A stretch of 38,657 nt of DNA from Lentilactobacillus diolivorans DSM 14421 (GCF_001434255.1 NZ_AZEY01000079.1:11625-50281); one strand, 5' to 3'; positions 16,527-24,391 are shown, numbered from the stretch's first letter. Notes: generated by a model not told the origin, from the sequence alone. Program-made: numbers and translations.

Positions 16527-17903
16527 TTACTCTTGGTCTTTGTCGTTATCGGGTTCCCAACTTCCCTTGAATAATTGATGTTTTAACTGACTTGGTGATA
16601 GCTTTTGGTTATTTTCAAACCCCTTAAATGGTCGAATACTTTGTAAGGCTGATTGTTGATAACGCATGGCTCTACGTAGCGCGTATTCGGTTAGTGAACC
16701 GTTCTTTAAGTGGGTGATTAGTTTAGCGCTTGGAGTCGTTAAGGGGTTTTCCACGCGGTCCATTAAATCTTCGAGCTCTTCTTGATATTCGGGACCAAGT
16801 TGAATTCGATCAGCGTACATTTCTAATCGTTGTAAAAACGCGCGGGCACTGGCTTGATAAGCTGAGATGTCATTAGGATGCTCTGTGGAGATTTCTTCGT
16901 TCATGTCATCAGCGCGAGCGACGACTTTGTTAACCTCTTCTGGTTTTAATGCGGGCGACATGATAAAGTAACTTGCCATTAGTCTAAAGAAGCGTAACGT
17001 ATTAGTCCGAATTCCAACTGAGCTGCTGGGATCGAGGTCGAGCATTCGGAGTTCCAAATATTCAACACCTGTCTTAGGCAATTGCTTTAAATTTGTATTT
17101 CCTTTAAATCGAACGGCACCGTGAAATTCATAGTCGGATATAAGTTTGCCTTCAGAGACGCCTTGTTCGATTCGATCAACGTATCTCTGAACGGTTGTAT
17201 AGTCACCATGAAATTTATTTCCAAACCCATGGGAACTTTGGCGGATACTTCGAATTGGCGCTTTAGGTCCTTCACCAGGTTTGAAATAGTTTTCTTCGGC
17301 AATTGGGCTGGCGCCGAAGAGGTAGGTAATGACCCAGCGATAACGTAAAAATCCTTGGGCAATTTTAGCATAGAGATAGTTTTGCAGTTCGACTTTTGAT
17401 TGGAAACGGTCATGCATGTTATCGTAAACCAAATTAAAGACGTGAGGGTCAATACTTAAATTGATGTGAGCACCGCAGGGGGTTCCTTCAGAAAATCCGT
17501 GACGTTTTAGCCATTCTTTTAAATAGGCTTCTTTTTTAGGCCCCATTTTAGCTAACGGAATTTTACTGGTGTCTTTTGGCAGCCGGGGTGGCATTGATAA
17601 TGGCCACAACAATTCACCAGGTGATAAAGCAGTTCGAAGCGCGTTGTTGATACTGAACAGGTAATGCATGGCGTCCAAAGCATGGGCAGCAGGTGGCGTA
17701 ACGACCTCAGACATTGTTTCCAAAAAGTCGTTAGTGATCCATGGGTTGATCCGTTCATCACCAGCGGCCGCGGGATAGGGTTCTTGACTTAATTGTCCGG
17801 TTTCATCAACCCGTTGCATTTCGATTTCGAGTCCCATGGTAAAATCGGAGGTCTTCGCAACGGCTTCGTTATCAAAGATTAATTGGCCAATTTCACTAAA
17901 CAT
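16527..17903 (-). CDS. Glutamate-cysteine ligase family protein, paralogue 3
   Basis: 458 residues, closest by eye to the gene at 12635 (shared EIGQ-I-F start, LLWPLSMPP, YLFGASPIAEENYF, YLELRMLDLDPSSSVGIRT). Catalytic acids Glu26, Asp59 and Glu66 are present, as is GAHINLSI. The acidic region reads NDFLETMSEVVTPP, where paralogue 1 has TDVYQIQSE; this may change substrate preference. ATG 17903 has GGAGGTG in ideal position. First gene of a minus-strand pair with the C26 hydrolase. It is convergent to the other two ligases. Confidence 0.9.
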   Translation of the reverse strand: MFSEIGQLIFDNEAVAKTSDFTMGLEIEMQRVDETGQLSQEPYPAAAGDERINPWITNDFLETMSEVVTPPAAHALDAMHYLFSINNALRTALSPGELLWPLSMPPRLPKDTSKIPLAKMGPKKEAYLKEWLKRHGFSEGTPCGAHINLSIDPHVFNLVYDNMHDRFQSKVELQNYLYAKIAQGFLRYRWVITYLFGASPIAEENYFKPGEGPKAPIRSIRQSSHGFGNKFHGDYTTVQRYVDRIEQGVSEGKLISDYEFHGAVRFKGNTNLKQLPKTGVEYLELRMLDLDPSSSVGIRTNTLRFFRLMASYFIMSPALKPEEVNKVVARADDMNEEISTEHPNDISAYQASARAFLQRLEMYADRIQLGPEYQEELEDLMDRVENPLTTPSAKLITHLKNGSLTEYALRRAMRYQQSALQSIRPFKGFENNQKLSPSQLKHQLFKGSWEPDNDKDQE

Positions 17904-17958
17904 AGCAGCACCTCCATATAAACAAGAATATTAAAATTTAATGATAATTGATGAGAAA

Positions 17959-17987
17959 AGTGTAACACGAGTGTGTCAGCTATACAA
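17959..17987 (-). promoter_or_regulatory. Candidate promoter of ligase paralogue 3
   Basis: On the minus strand TTGTAT (17987-17982), 17 bp spacer, TACACT (17964-17959). It lies between the ligase start at 17903 and the long palindrome at 17995-18104, so the palindrome would be just upstream of the promoter and not in the ligase mRNA. Confidence 0.45.
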
Positions 17988-17994
17988 TGGCAGA

Positions 17995-18104
17995 GTGCGC
18001 CAGCAGACGGTTAGCTCCCAGAATATAAGCTTCCCCATCGAATATTCCGGTTTTGAATATTTGATGGGGAAGCTTATATGGCCGGGAGCTGTCTGCTGGC
18101 GCAC
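17995..18104. repeat. 110-bp near-perfect palindrome (giant hairpin)
   Basis: The left arm begins GTGCGCCAGCAGAC (17995-18008) and the right arm ends GTCTGCTGGCGCAC (18091-18104). Between them AGCTCCC, ATATAAGCTTCCCCATC and AATATTC pair with GAATATT, GATGGGGAAGCTTATAT and GGGAGCT around the loop CGGTTTT (18048-18054). Each arm is about 50 bases with only a few mismatches or small bulges. No protein is likely here: the frames across it are by-products of the repeat. It could be a palindromic miniature element, a very long RNA hairpin or a recombination site. I do not recognise the sequence. Confidence 0.9.
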
Positions 18105-18192
18105 GTTTTGGCACGGATGCTAAAAGAGTATAAGAATATTCCGGTTTTGAATATTTGATGGGGAAGCTTATATGGCCGGGAGCTGTCTGCTG
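18040..18192. repeat. 59-bp perfect direct repeat of the palindrome's right arm
   Basis: Bases 18040-18098 and 18134-18192 are identical, 94 bp apart. The repeated unit holds the loop, the inner stem and the right arm up to GTCTGCTG. The left arm is not repeated. So the locus has one left arm and two right arms, either of which could fold back on it. Confidence 0.9.
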
Positions 18193-18231
18193 AGGCATAA
18201 CTTTAATCTGGAAATTCGATTTGCGTATTAA

Positions 18232-18563
18232 AAAGAGACTGGGATAATAGTCAATTGTCCCAGCCTCTAATCGTGTAAACACGAATGCTACCAAGTGGAA
18301 ACGTGCGTTAAAAGGCAACTTCCTGCCGCATAGCCGAATTATCCAAATATTCAAGACCATAACATTCGGACGATCCAATTACGCTCTGGAAGTTAACCGC
18401 CTTTCGTCCCACTCTGTGGAGATGGCGACGACCCTTTTATATTACGGACTCGAAGTTCCTCAGAGTATGGACGGCCTTTAGCTTCATCTCCAGTGTAACG
18501 AAAAAGATCCAGTCAGAAGCTCATTTTTATCAGTTTCTAACTGGATCTAATCTTAGATTGTTT
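18232..18563. repeat. Dispersed structured repeat, copy B (fullest copy, about 330 bp)
   Basis: The left end is a terminator-like stem: AGAGACTGGGATAAT with TTGTCCCAGCCTCT, reading as a terminator on the minus strand (T run at 18228-18233). Next come CGTGTAAACACG, then AAAAGGCAACTTCC (about 18309-18323) that pairs with GGAAGTTAACCGCCTTT (about 18388-18404). Last is the 150-bp block 18414-18563 shared with 1201-1350. Copy C at 38562-38657 repeats the left part. The ordered hairpins suggest a non-coding RNA or mobile miniature element, probably read on the minus strand. No open frame runs along it. Confidence 0.8.
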
Positions 18564-18592
18564 ATTTTTACAGATTTAGTCTGATCAAATAA

Positions 18593-19261
18593 TTACAGTA
18601 GTGGCTTTTGCCAGAAATGTTTAAAGAAACTGCCGTTTTTTTCTGGCTTAGGAATAATGCCTTCTGTTTGTTTTTTCTGCTCATTTTTTTCTTTCGTTGC
18701 TGTTCCGGTTGCGCCATTTGCTTCGGCCGCTTGCACTTTATCAAAATAATCCGGGTCTAAATAATTGTGACTTTCGTTGTCTAAATCAGCCGAATCGATA
18801 CTTCTCTCACCAGACGTAGTCAAATTGCCGGAGTTGGGTGCTGAAATTAAAGCCATTTGTTTTTGAAGTACCCCAATTTTTTTCTCGGCCTCAGAAGTTC
18901 GTTTTTCAGCGACCAATTGAAGTCGCTGTGATTGGTCGAGTAGTTTCGTAAGGTTCTCGATTTGGTCTTGTTGGCTCTTGATGCGGTCGTTTAAGGACTC
19001 AGCAAATTCATTTGCGATTGAAGACTGCGAACCTGTGGCTGATTGGTTACTGGTTGTCGCGCCAGTCTGCCTGATCGCGTTTTCAATTGCCGTTTTTGCA
19101 GTGACATCAAAATACAGAGCCTGTCCCTTTTTATATGCTTCTTTAAGGTTTAATCGAGAGATTGTTCGATAGACTCGCATTTTATTAACCCCGAGTTCAT
19201 CGGCGATCTGTTTCATTGTCCACCCTTGTTGTTCATTTTTATCCAACGGAATCACCACCAT
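18593..19261 (-). CDS. DUF536-type protein with N-terminal helix-turn-helix
   Basis: 222 residues. An N-terminal DNA-binding helix-turn-helix (MKQIADELGVNKMRVYRTIS, about 17-36), a long hydrophilic coiled-coil stretch (about 90-140), and within it NLTKLLDQSQRLQLVAEKR, which matches the DUF536 signature as I know it from lactobacillus plasmid genes next to repA/repB. The C-terminal third is low in complexity and rich in Lys, Glu and Asn. The start may be ATG 19261 or the in-frame ATG at 19216, which has GGGTGG just upstream. No replication gene is nearby, so it may be a chromosomal regulator or a plasmid remnant. It ends 30 bp from dispersed repeat copy B, whose first minus-strand hairpin may be its terminator. 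Confidence 0.7.
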   Translation of the reverse strand: MVVIPLDKNEQQGWTMKQIADELGVNKMRVYRTISRLNLKEAYKKGQALYFDVTAKTAIENAIRQTGATTSNQSATGSQSSIANEFAESLNDRIKSQQDQIENLTKLLDQSQRLQLVAEKRTSEAEKKIGVLQKQMALISAPNSGNLTTSGERSIDSADLDNESHNYLDPDYFDKVQAAEANGATGTATKEKNEQKKQTEGIIPKPEKNGSFFKHFWQKPLL

Positions 19262-19275
19262 TATGCGTTATGTTA

Positions 19276-19306
19276 TGTATCGATACACTTCATCATTCTT
19301 ATTATA
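19276..19306 (-). promoter_or_regulatory. Promoter and 12-bp palindromic operator-like site of the DUF536 gene
   Basis: A perfect TATAAT on the minus strand (19306-19301) lies 40 bp ahead of the gene; the -35 (TATTGT/TTGTAA) is poor. Between -10 and start codon lies TGTATCGATACA (19276-19287), a perfect 12-bp palindrome suited to a dimeric regulator, perhaps the HTH protein itself. The rest of the 304-bp gap to 19566 holds a weak GGGATAAAA/TTTTGTCCC hairpin (19430-19453) and no gene. Confidence 0.5.
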
Positions 19307-19565
19307 CATTAAATGACAGATTTACAATACCAAATGTAATGGTTTTAATTGAAAGCCAAAGCATAAGTTACCTTTTATTTTACGTTTTTGCTTGATAATA
19401 ATCGTAATTACACAAAACGGGGTGGGGATAAAACCACTTTTGTCCCTGTCATTATCAAAATCCCAAATTCTCTTTTATTGATTCGGTTCAAATCCCTATA
19501 AAACAGACGAATATGTGCTATTATTATTTCTGTCTAATTAAATTCTAATGTTTAGAGGTGGAATT

Positions 19566-21317
19566 ATGAGCATCTTTATCAAGCTGGGATGGTATTTCAA
19601 GCAAGAGTGGAAAATCTACCTGGTTGGACTTTGTGGTTTGCTATTAACCGCGTTATTGGCAATCATCCCGCCACGCATTATTGGAGTTTTAGTTGATGCA
19701 ATTCATAATGGAAAGTTATCAGCTAAATACTTGCTAATCATGCTGGTGGTATTAACAGTCGTTGCCTTTGGTCAATATGGTGCCAGGTATATGTGGCGAA
19801 CAGCTATTTGGGGAGAGGCAGCCAAACTTGAAAAGGTTTTGAGAAACCGCCTGTTTTGGCATTATACCCAAATGGATCATGAGTTTTTTCAACATTATCG
19901 AACCGGTGATTTAATGGCCCATGCGACCAATGATTTATCTGCCATTCAACGGGTTGCCGGTGGTGGTATTTTGCAGTTTGCCGACTCAATGATTACTGGT
20001 GGGACAACTTTAATTGCTATGGTCAGTTTAATTGACTGGCGATTGACGATAATCGCTGTCTTACCGATTCCTTTGCTTGCCGTGATGGCACGTTATCTGG
20101 GATCAAAAATCCACATTGCTTTCCGTGATTCACAGGCTGCTTTTTCTCGATTAAACAATAAGGCGGAGGAAAGTATTACCGGAATAAAAGTGATTAAAGG
20201 GCTTGGTCAACAGCAGGAAGATATTAAGGACTTTGATGACCAGGTTGCAACAACAATTAATATCAATCGTCGTGTTAACACATTGGATTCATTATTTGAT
20301 CCGATGACCACGATGATCATTTCCCTGTCATATGTCATTACAATTGTATATGGTGGTTACTTGGTTACTTCAAATCAGATTACCATCGGTTCGCTGGTCT
20401 CGTTTGTATCGTATTTGGCAATGATGATCTGGCCAATGTTCGCGGTTGGAATGTTATTTAATACTTTGGAACGTGGTAATGCCAGTTATGACCGAGTAAT
20501 GGATTTATTAAACCAACAAAGTCACGTTATCGATGATCCCCATGGAGTCGATCAGAAGCCAAAGGGAGAAGTTGATTATGATATTGAGCAATTTTCATAT
20601 CCAGATGATAAACGATCTGCTTTGAAAGATATTCATTTTGAGGTTCCAGCCGGGAAAACAATTGGGTTAGTAGGTCGAGTTGGTTCTGGTAAGAGCACAA
20701 TTCTGCGGTTGATCTTACGTCAGTTTGATAATTATCAAGGCACAATCAAATTCGGTGGAATTGATATTAAACATTATAAAATGGACGACTTGATTCCAGC
20801 AATTGGATACGTTCCCCAAGATACGTTTTTGTTTTCTGACACGATTCGGGAAAATATTCGGTTTGCCCAACCTGATTCAAGCCAAGAAAAGGTTGAAGAA
20901 GCCGCTCAAAAAAGTGACTTATTTAATCAAATTAAAGACTTACCCGATGGATACGAAACGGAAGTCGGCGAGGAAGGGATTTCATTATCAGGTGGTCAAC
21001 GACAACGATTATCAATTGCCAGGGCACTCTTGATTAATCCAGAGTTATTAATTCTTGATGATGCTTTATCGGCTGTTGATGCTGAAACGGAAACTCAGAT
21101 TCTTGAAAACTTACGGGCTGAGCGCCAAGACAAAACGACGATCATTTCGGCGCATCGTTTAAGCTCGGTTATGAACGCTGATGAAATCCTGGTTATTAAT
21201 GATGGGAAAATTACCGAACGTGGGACCCATGATGAACTAATGCAGCGTGGTGGCTGGTACAAAGAAATGTTTGAACGTCAAGAACTGGAAACCAAAGTTA
21301 AAGGGGGAAACAGCTGA
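19566..21317 (+). CDS. Heterodimeric ABC exporter, first subunit (degenerate catalytic site)
   Basis: 583 residues from ATG 19566; the frame is open from 19548 but AGAGGTGG at 19553-19560 is the ribosome site. About six membrane helices (residues 10-300), then an ATPase domain. Walker A is GRVGSGKST (about 368), signature LSGGQRQRLS (about 473), Walker B LLILDDALSAVD (about 494). The residue after Walker B is Asp where active exporters have Glu. Known: in LmrCD, BmrCD and TM287/288 one subunit carries this change, giving one dead and one working ATP site. The stop overlaps the partner's start by one base. Probably drug or lipid export; substrate unknown. Confidence 0.93.
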   Translation: MSIFIKLGWYFKQEWKIYLVGLCGLLLTALLAIIPPRIIGVLVDAIHNGKLSAKYLLIMLVVLTVVAFGQYGARYMWRTAIWGEAAKLEKVLRNRLFWHYTQMDHEFFQHYRTGDLMAHATNDLSAIQRVAGGGILQFADSMITGGTTLIAMVSLIDWRLTIIAVLPIPLLAVMARYLGSKIHIAFRDSQAAFSRLNNKAEESITGIKVIKGLGQQQEDIKDFDDQVATTININRRVNTLDSLFDPMTTMIISLSYVITIVYGGYLVTSNQITIGSLVSFVSYLAMMIWPMFAVGMLFNTLERGNASYDRVMDLLNQQSHVIDDPHGVDQKPKGEVDYDIEQFSYPDDKRSALKDIHFEVPAGKTIGLVGRVGSGKSTILRLILRQFDNYQGTIKFGGIDIKHYKMDDLIPAIGYVPQDTFLFSDTIRENIRFAQPDSSQEKVEEAAQKSDLFNQIKDLPDGYETEVGEEGISLSGGQRQRLSIARALLINPELLILDDALSAVDAETETQILENLRAERQDKTTIISAHRLSSVMNADEILVINDGKITERGTHDELMQRGGWYKEMFERQELETKVKGGNS

Positions 21318-23116
21318 TGGCTGATCAAAGTTCAAAGCATCAATCCGCTTGGGCTAAAAGCATCCCTATTAAACAACAGCTTCATATTATTAAGCGACTG
21401 TTTCTGTACGCAGCACCTTATAAATGGTATTTTTATGGCTCACTGATTTTAGCCGTTGCGGTTGCCATTATTAATATTCTGTTACCCAGAATTATTCAAA
21501 CGTATATGGATAGTCATCTGATAGTGGGGCATACCAACTTTGCAATGATGTGGTTTTTTGCGGGACTTTATCTGTTCGGAATGATTGTAAAAGCATTAAT
21601 GCAATTTGCCCAATCATACACCTATGAAATGGGTGCCGAGTACATGCTCGAAAACACCAGACGGAAACTATTCACAAAACTTCACACGTTAGGTATGCGG
21701 TATTTTGACCAAACTCCGAGTGGTTCGATCCTTTCGCGATTAACAAACGATACAATGGCGTTTGCAAACTTCTGGGCATTGTTTAATAGTCTGGTTGTAA
21801 CAATTTCCGCAATGATTTCTTCATTTATTGCGATGTATTTTGCGGATGCAGCAATCGCGCTATGGTTACTTGTTTTTATGCCGTTTTTGGCAGTCACCGT
21901 GTGGTATTATCAGCGATACAGTACCCGAGTTTATCGGCGAATGCGTGAGCGATTGAGTTTATTAAATGCCAAACTGGCCGAGGGAATTACTGGGATTAGT
22001 GTGATTCAGCAATTCCGCCAAGAGAAGCGAATTAATCATGAATTTAACGATACCAATGATCAATATTACAACACGCGGCGAGCAATGATTCGAATTAATT
22101 CGCTACTGTTAAACCCAATGATTAATTTGTTCTATGCACTAGGAAGTGTATTGGTTTTAGGGATGTTTGGAATTCGTGGTCTCCATGGGTACGTTGCAGC
22201 CGGAATTATTTATGCATTTACAACTTATCTTTCCAACTTTTACAATCCAATGTCTGAAATGATGGATCGTTTAAGTGATTTTCAGGATGGTGTTGTTGCC
22301 GGTTCGCGAGTGTTTAAAATAATGGATGATCAAACACTTGAACCACAGCAGCATCCGGTTGCTGATGCAAAAATCACTCACGGTAAGATTGAATTCAAGC
22401 ATGTCTCGTTTTCGTATGATGGCGAGAATGAAGTGCTTCATGATATTTCATTTGTGGCTGAGCCGGGACAAACGGTGGCATTGGTTGGCGAAACCGGTAG
22501 TGGGAAAACGTCAATGATCAATATTTTGATGCGTTTTTATGAGTTTGGTCATGGTGAAATTCTTATTGATGATCGTGATATTCGTGATTATACAATTGAA
22601 GAATTACGAAATAAAATGGGCTTGGTTTTGCAGGAACCATTCATGTTTTATGGGACAATTGCTTCAAACATAAGAATGTTTAATGAGATGATTACTGATC
22701 AAGAGGTTCACGACGCGGCTCATTTCGTACAAGCCGATAAATTTATTGAAAACTTGCCAAAACAGTATGATGCGCGGGTGATCGAACGGGGAGCCAGCTA
22801 TTCAAGCGGTCAGCGACAGTTAATTTCGTTTGCCCGTACTTTGGTTACCGATCCCAAGATTTTAATCTTGGATGAGGCAACTGCAAACATTGACACGGAA
22901 ACTGAACAGATGATTCAGCAGGGGTTAACTAAACTACAAGAGGGTCGAACAACCATTGCAATTGCTCATCGACTATCAACCATTCAAAACGCTGACCTAA
23001 TTTTAGTTCTTGAAAATGGTCGAATTGTGGAACGAGGTAATAATGATCAATTGTTGAAAAAACGTGGTTATTATTATGATATGATCCAATTGCAAAATTC
23101 AGCTCATTTAGATTAA
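21317..23116 (+). CDS. Heterodimeric ABC exporter, second subunit
   Basis: 599 residues: six membrane helices, then an ATPase domain with Walker A GETGSGKTS (about 390) and Walker B LILDEATANID with the catalytic Glu intact (about 515). Its signature is YSSGQRQ, not LSGGQ. That matches the expected pairing: the weak signature here faces the Walker motifs of the first subunit and builds the degenerate site, while this subunit's Glu with the partner's LSGGQ forms the active one. ATG 21317 overlaps the previous TGA, so the two are translationally coupled. A strong terminator follows. Confidence 0.93.
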   Translation: MADQSSKHQSAWAKSIPIKQQLHIIKRLFLYAAPYKWYFYGSLILAVAVAIINILLPRIIQTYMDSHLIVGHTNFAMMWFFAGLYLFGMIVKALMQFAQSYTYEMGAEYMLENTRRKLFTKLHTLGMRYFDQTPSGSILSRLTNDTMAFANFWALFNSLVVTISAMISSFIAMYFADAAIALWLLVFMPFLAVTVWYYQRYSTRVYRRMRERLSLLNAKLAEGITGISVIQQFRQEKRINHEFNDTNDQYYNTRRAMIRINSLLLNPMINLFYALGSVLVLGMFGIRGLHGYVAAGIIYAFTTYLSNFYNPMSEMMDRLSDFQDGVVAGSRVFKIMDDQTLEPQQHPVADAKITHGKIEFKHVSFSYDGENEVLHDISFVAEPGQTVALVGETGSGKTSMINILMRFYEFGHGEILIDDRDIRDYTIEELRNKMGLVLQEPFMFYGTIASNIRMFNEMITDQEVHDAAHFVQADKFIENLPKQYDARVIERGASYSSGQRQLISFARTLVTDPKILILDEATANIDTETEQMIQQGLTKLQEGRTTIAIAHRLSTIQNADLILVLENGRIVERGNNDQLLKKRGYYYDMIQLQNSAHLD

Positions 23117-23158
23117 CGCTTGAATGAGGCGACTGTTAAATTGTCTTTTAAAATAAAT

Positions 23159-23215
23159 TGAATCAAAAAACGCACACTTCGGAAACCGAATCCGAAGTGC
23201 GCGTTTTTTGATTCA
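23159..23215. terminator. Strong bidirectional terminator
   Basis: AATCAAAAAACGCACACTTCGG pairs with CCGAAGTGCGCGTTTTTTGATT around an AAACCGAAT loop. It serves both the exporter operon and the convergent hsp20 genes. Confidence 0.93.
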
Positions 23216-23229
23216 CATATGGCAATTGA

Positions 23230-23664
23230 TTATTGAATCTCGATATTGCTGCCACCGTCTTCACTTTCGGCAACCTTTGGGCAAGTGATACTCAAAACAC
23301 CGTCAGTAATTTCAGCAGTGATGTGGTCACGGTCGATACCAGGTAATTCATAGCTGCGTGACATAATCCCGTGGCTTCGTTCACTGGCAATGACTCGACC
23401 TTTTTCATCTTTCTTTTCGGTTGATTGATCTTGGCTGATATTAATTGCCAAATCGCCGTTCTTGTAAGCAAGATGAATGTTCTTCTTATCAATTCCAGGA
23501 ACATCAACTTTCAAGATATAGTTCTTGTCGGTTTCGTGGATATCGGTCTTCAAATTGTTTTGACCCATATAATCATTATCCCAGTCCGTTGGATTGAACA
23601 TTCGGCGAGTCATACCATCAAAGAAAGGATCCAATGCAAAACGATTCATTAATTCATTAGCCAT
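23230..23664 (-). CDS. Hsp20 family small heat-shock protein, copy 1
   Basis: 144 residues from ATG 23664, chosen over the upstream ATG of the longer frame because AAGGAG lies just before it and because MANELMNRF is shared with the neighbour. Alpha-crystallin domain from about residue 35 (NNLKTDIHETDKNYILKVDV) to the C-terminus (DGVLSITCPK). The typical VPGIDKKNIHL and ERSHGIMSRSYELP blocks are present. ATP-independent holdase for unfolded protein. It lies 138 bp downstream of a close paralogue and has the same leader motif. Confidence 0.95.
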   Translation of the reverse strand: MANELMNRFALDPFFDGMTRRMFNPTDWDNDYMGQNNLKTDIHETDKNYILKVDVPGIDKKNIHLAYKNGDLAINISQDQSTEKKDEKGRVIASERSHGIMSRSYELPGIDRDHITAEITDGVLSITCPKVAESEDGGSNIEIQ

Positions 23665-23695
23665 AATAACAATCTCCTTTGTAGTTTGAATTAAC

Positions 23696-23737
23696 AAGCG
23701 TCAAAGGCGGTGAAACGGGATGCTAAAACCGTTCCCC
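23696..23737 (-). promoter_or_regulatory. Conserved leader motif of hsp20 copy 1
   Basis: On the minus strand GGGGGAACGG, then CCCGTTTCACC and TTTGACGCTT, about 35-70 bases before the start codon. The same series occurs before hsp20 copy 2 (24269-24315). AACGG and CCGTT can pair, so a hairpin is possible. Confidence 0.55.
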
Positions 23738-23802
23738 CAAACTTTTAATTCTTTAATTAATTGTTGAAATGAAATATTTTTGATCTAAAGTTTTAATCAA
23801 AA

Positions 23803-24237
23803 TCATTGAATTTCAATGTGACCATCTTTATCTTCAGTTTCAGTTACTTTAGGTAGGGTGACACTCAAAACACCATCACTAACTTGAGCTGAAATATTAT
23901 CTTTGTCAACACTTGGTAGTTCATAGCTGCGTGACATTACACCATGGCTACGTTCACTTGCAATAACACGTCCCTGTTCATCTTTTTGTTCGGTGGCGTG
24001 TTGCTGGCTAATATTTAAAGATAAGACACCATTTTGATAGGTCAAGTGAATGTTCTTTTTATCAACGCCTGGGACATCGATTTTTAATGAATAATCTTTA
24101 TCGCTTTCTTTGATATCTGTCTTTAAGTTGCCAAAGTCAGCGTAATCATTATCAGAATCACTTGGACTGAAAAGACGACGAGCCATTCGATCAAAAATAG
24201 GATCAAATCCGAAACGATTCATTAATTCATTAGCCAT
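23803..24237 (-). CDS. Hsp20 family small heat-shock protein, copy 2
   Basis: 144 residues from ATG 24237 (GGAGA upstream), the same length as copy 1 and identical over MANELMNRF. Core blocks: NLKTDIKESDKDYSLKIDVP, VDKKNIHLTYQNGVLSLNIS, ERSHGVMSRSYELP and DGVLSVTLPK. Transcription starts behind a CIRCE site, so this gene, and by read-through copy 1, should be repressed by HrcA and induced by heat or other protein stress. Tandem duplication is evident. Confidence 0.95.
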   Translation of the reverse strand: MANELMNRFGFDPIFDRMARRLFSPSDSDNDYADFGNLKTDIKESDKDYSLKIDVPGVDKKNIHLTYQNGVLSLNISQQHATEQKDEQGRVIASERSHGVMSRSYELPSVDKDNISAQVSDGVLSVTLPKVTETEDKDGHIEIQ

Positions 24238-24268
24238 AATACCAATCTCCTTATTATCAATTTTTAAA

Positions 24269-24315
24269 AGCGTCAATCAGTGGTGAAACGGAGACGATCA
24301 TTTTTCCGTTCCCCC
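24269..24315 (-). promoter_or_regulatory. Conserved leader motif of hsp20 copy 2
   Basis: On the minus strand GGGGGAACGG, then TCCGTTTCACC and TTGACGCTTTT, matching the motif before copy 1 while the intervening bases differ. It is in the 5' untranslated region, downstream of the predicted promoter. A pairing of AACGG with CCGTT is possible. Confidence 0.55.
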
Positions 24316-24332
24316 GTTACCTTTCACTATCT

Positions 24333-24361
24333 ATAATAATCACTTTGAATCAGAATGCCAG
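24333..24361 (-). promoter_or_regulatory. Candidate promoter of the hsp20 pair
   Basis: Minus strand: CTGGCA (24361-24356), 17 bp spacer, TATTAT (24338-24333). It abuts the CIRCE site, consistent with HrcA blocking polymerase. Confidence 0.5.
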
Positions 24362-24364
24362 AAT

Positions 24365-24391
24365 TTAGCACTCTACAACTCAGAGTGCTAA
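24365..24391. promoter_or_regulatory. CIRCE element (HrcA operator)
   Basis: TTAGCACTC, nine bases, GAGTGCTAA: a perfect match to the CIRCE consensus. Known: HrcA binds it and represses heat-shock genes; groES-groEL and dnaK operons are the usual targets. Here it lies 128 bp upstream of the hsp20 start and just before its promoter. The remainder of the 380-bp gap up to 24617 holds the promoter, leader and a terminator. Confidence 0.95.

Noticed and set aside
12635-17903. Bifunctional glutathione synthase (GshF)
   Set aside because: All three ligases end at 446-461 residues with no ATP-grasp synthetase domain.
17995-18104. Invertible promoter switch bounded by the inverted arms
   Set aside because: The arms are separated by only seven bases, so there is nothing between them to invert, and no recombinase is adjacent.
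17995-18192. CRISPR array
   Set aside because: Only two direct copies of one 59-bp unit, with an inverted partner and no regular spacers; no cas genes in the window.
17980-18378. Minus-strand frame of 132 codons
   Set aside because: It lies over the palindrome, its direct repeat and the dispersed element. No ribosome site, and its length comes from the repeated sequence.
21682-21897. Minus-strand frame inside the ABC exporter gene
   Set aside because: Shadow of the exporter's membrane domain; no ribosome site and no recognisable protein.
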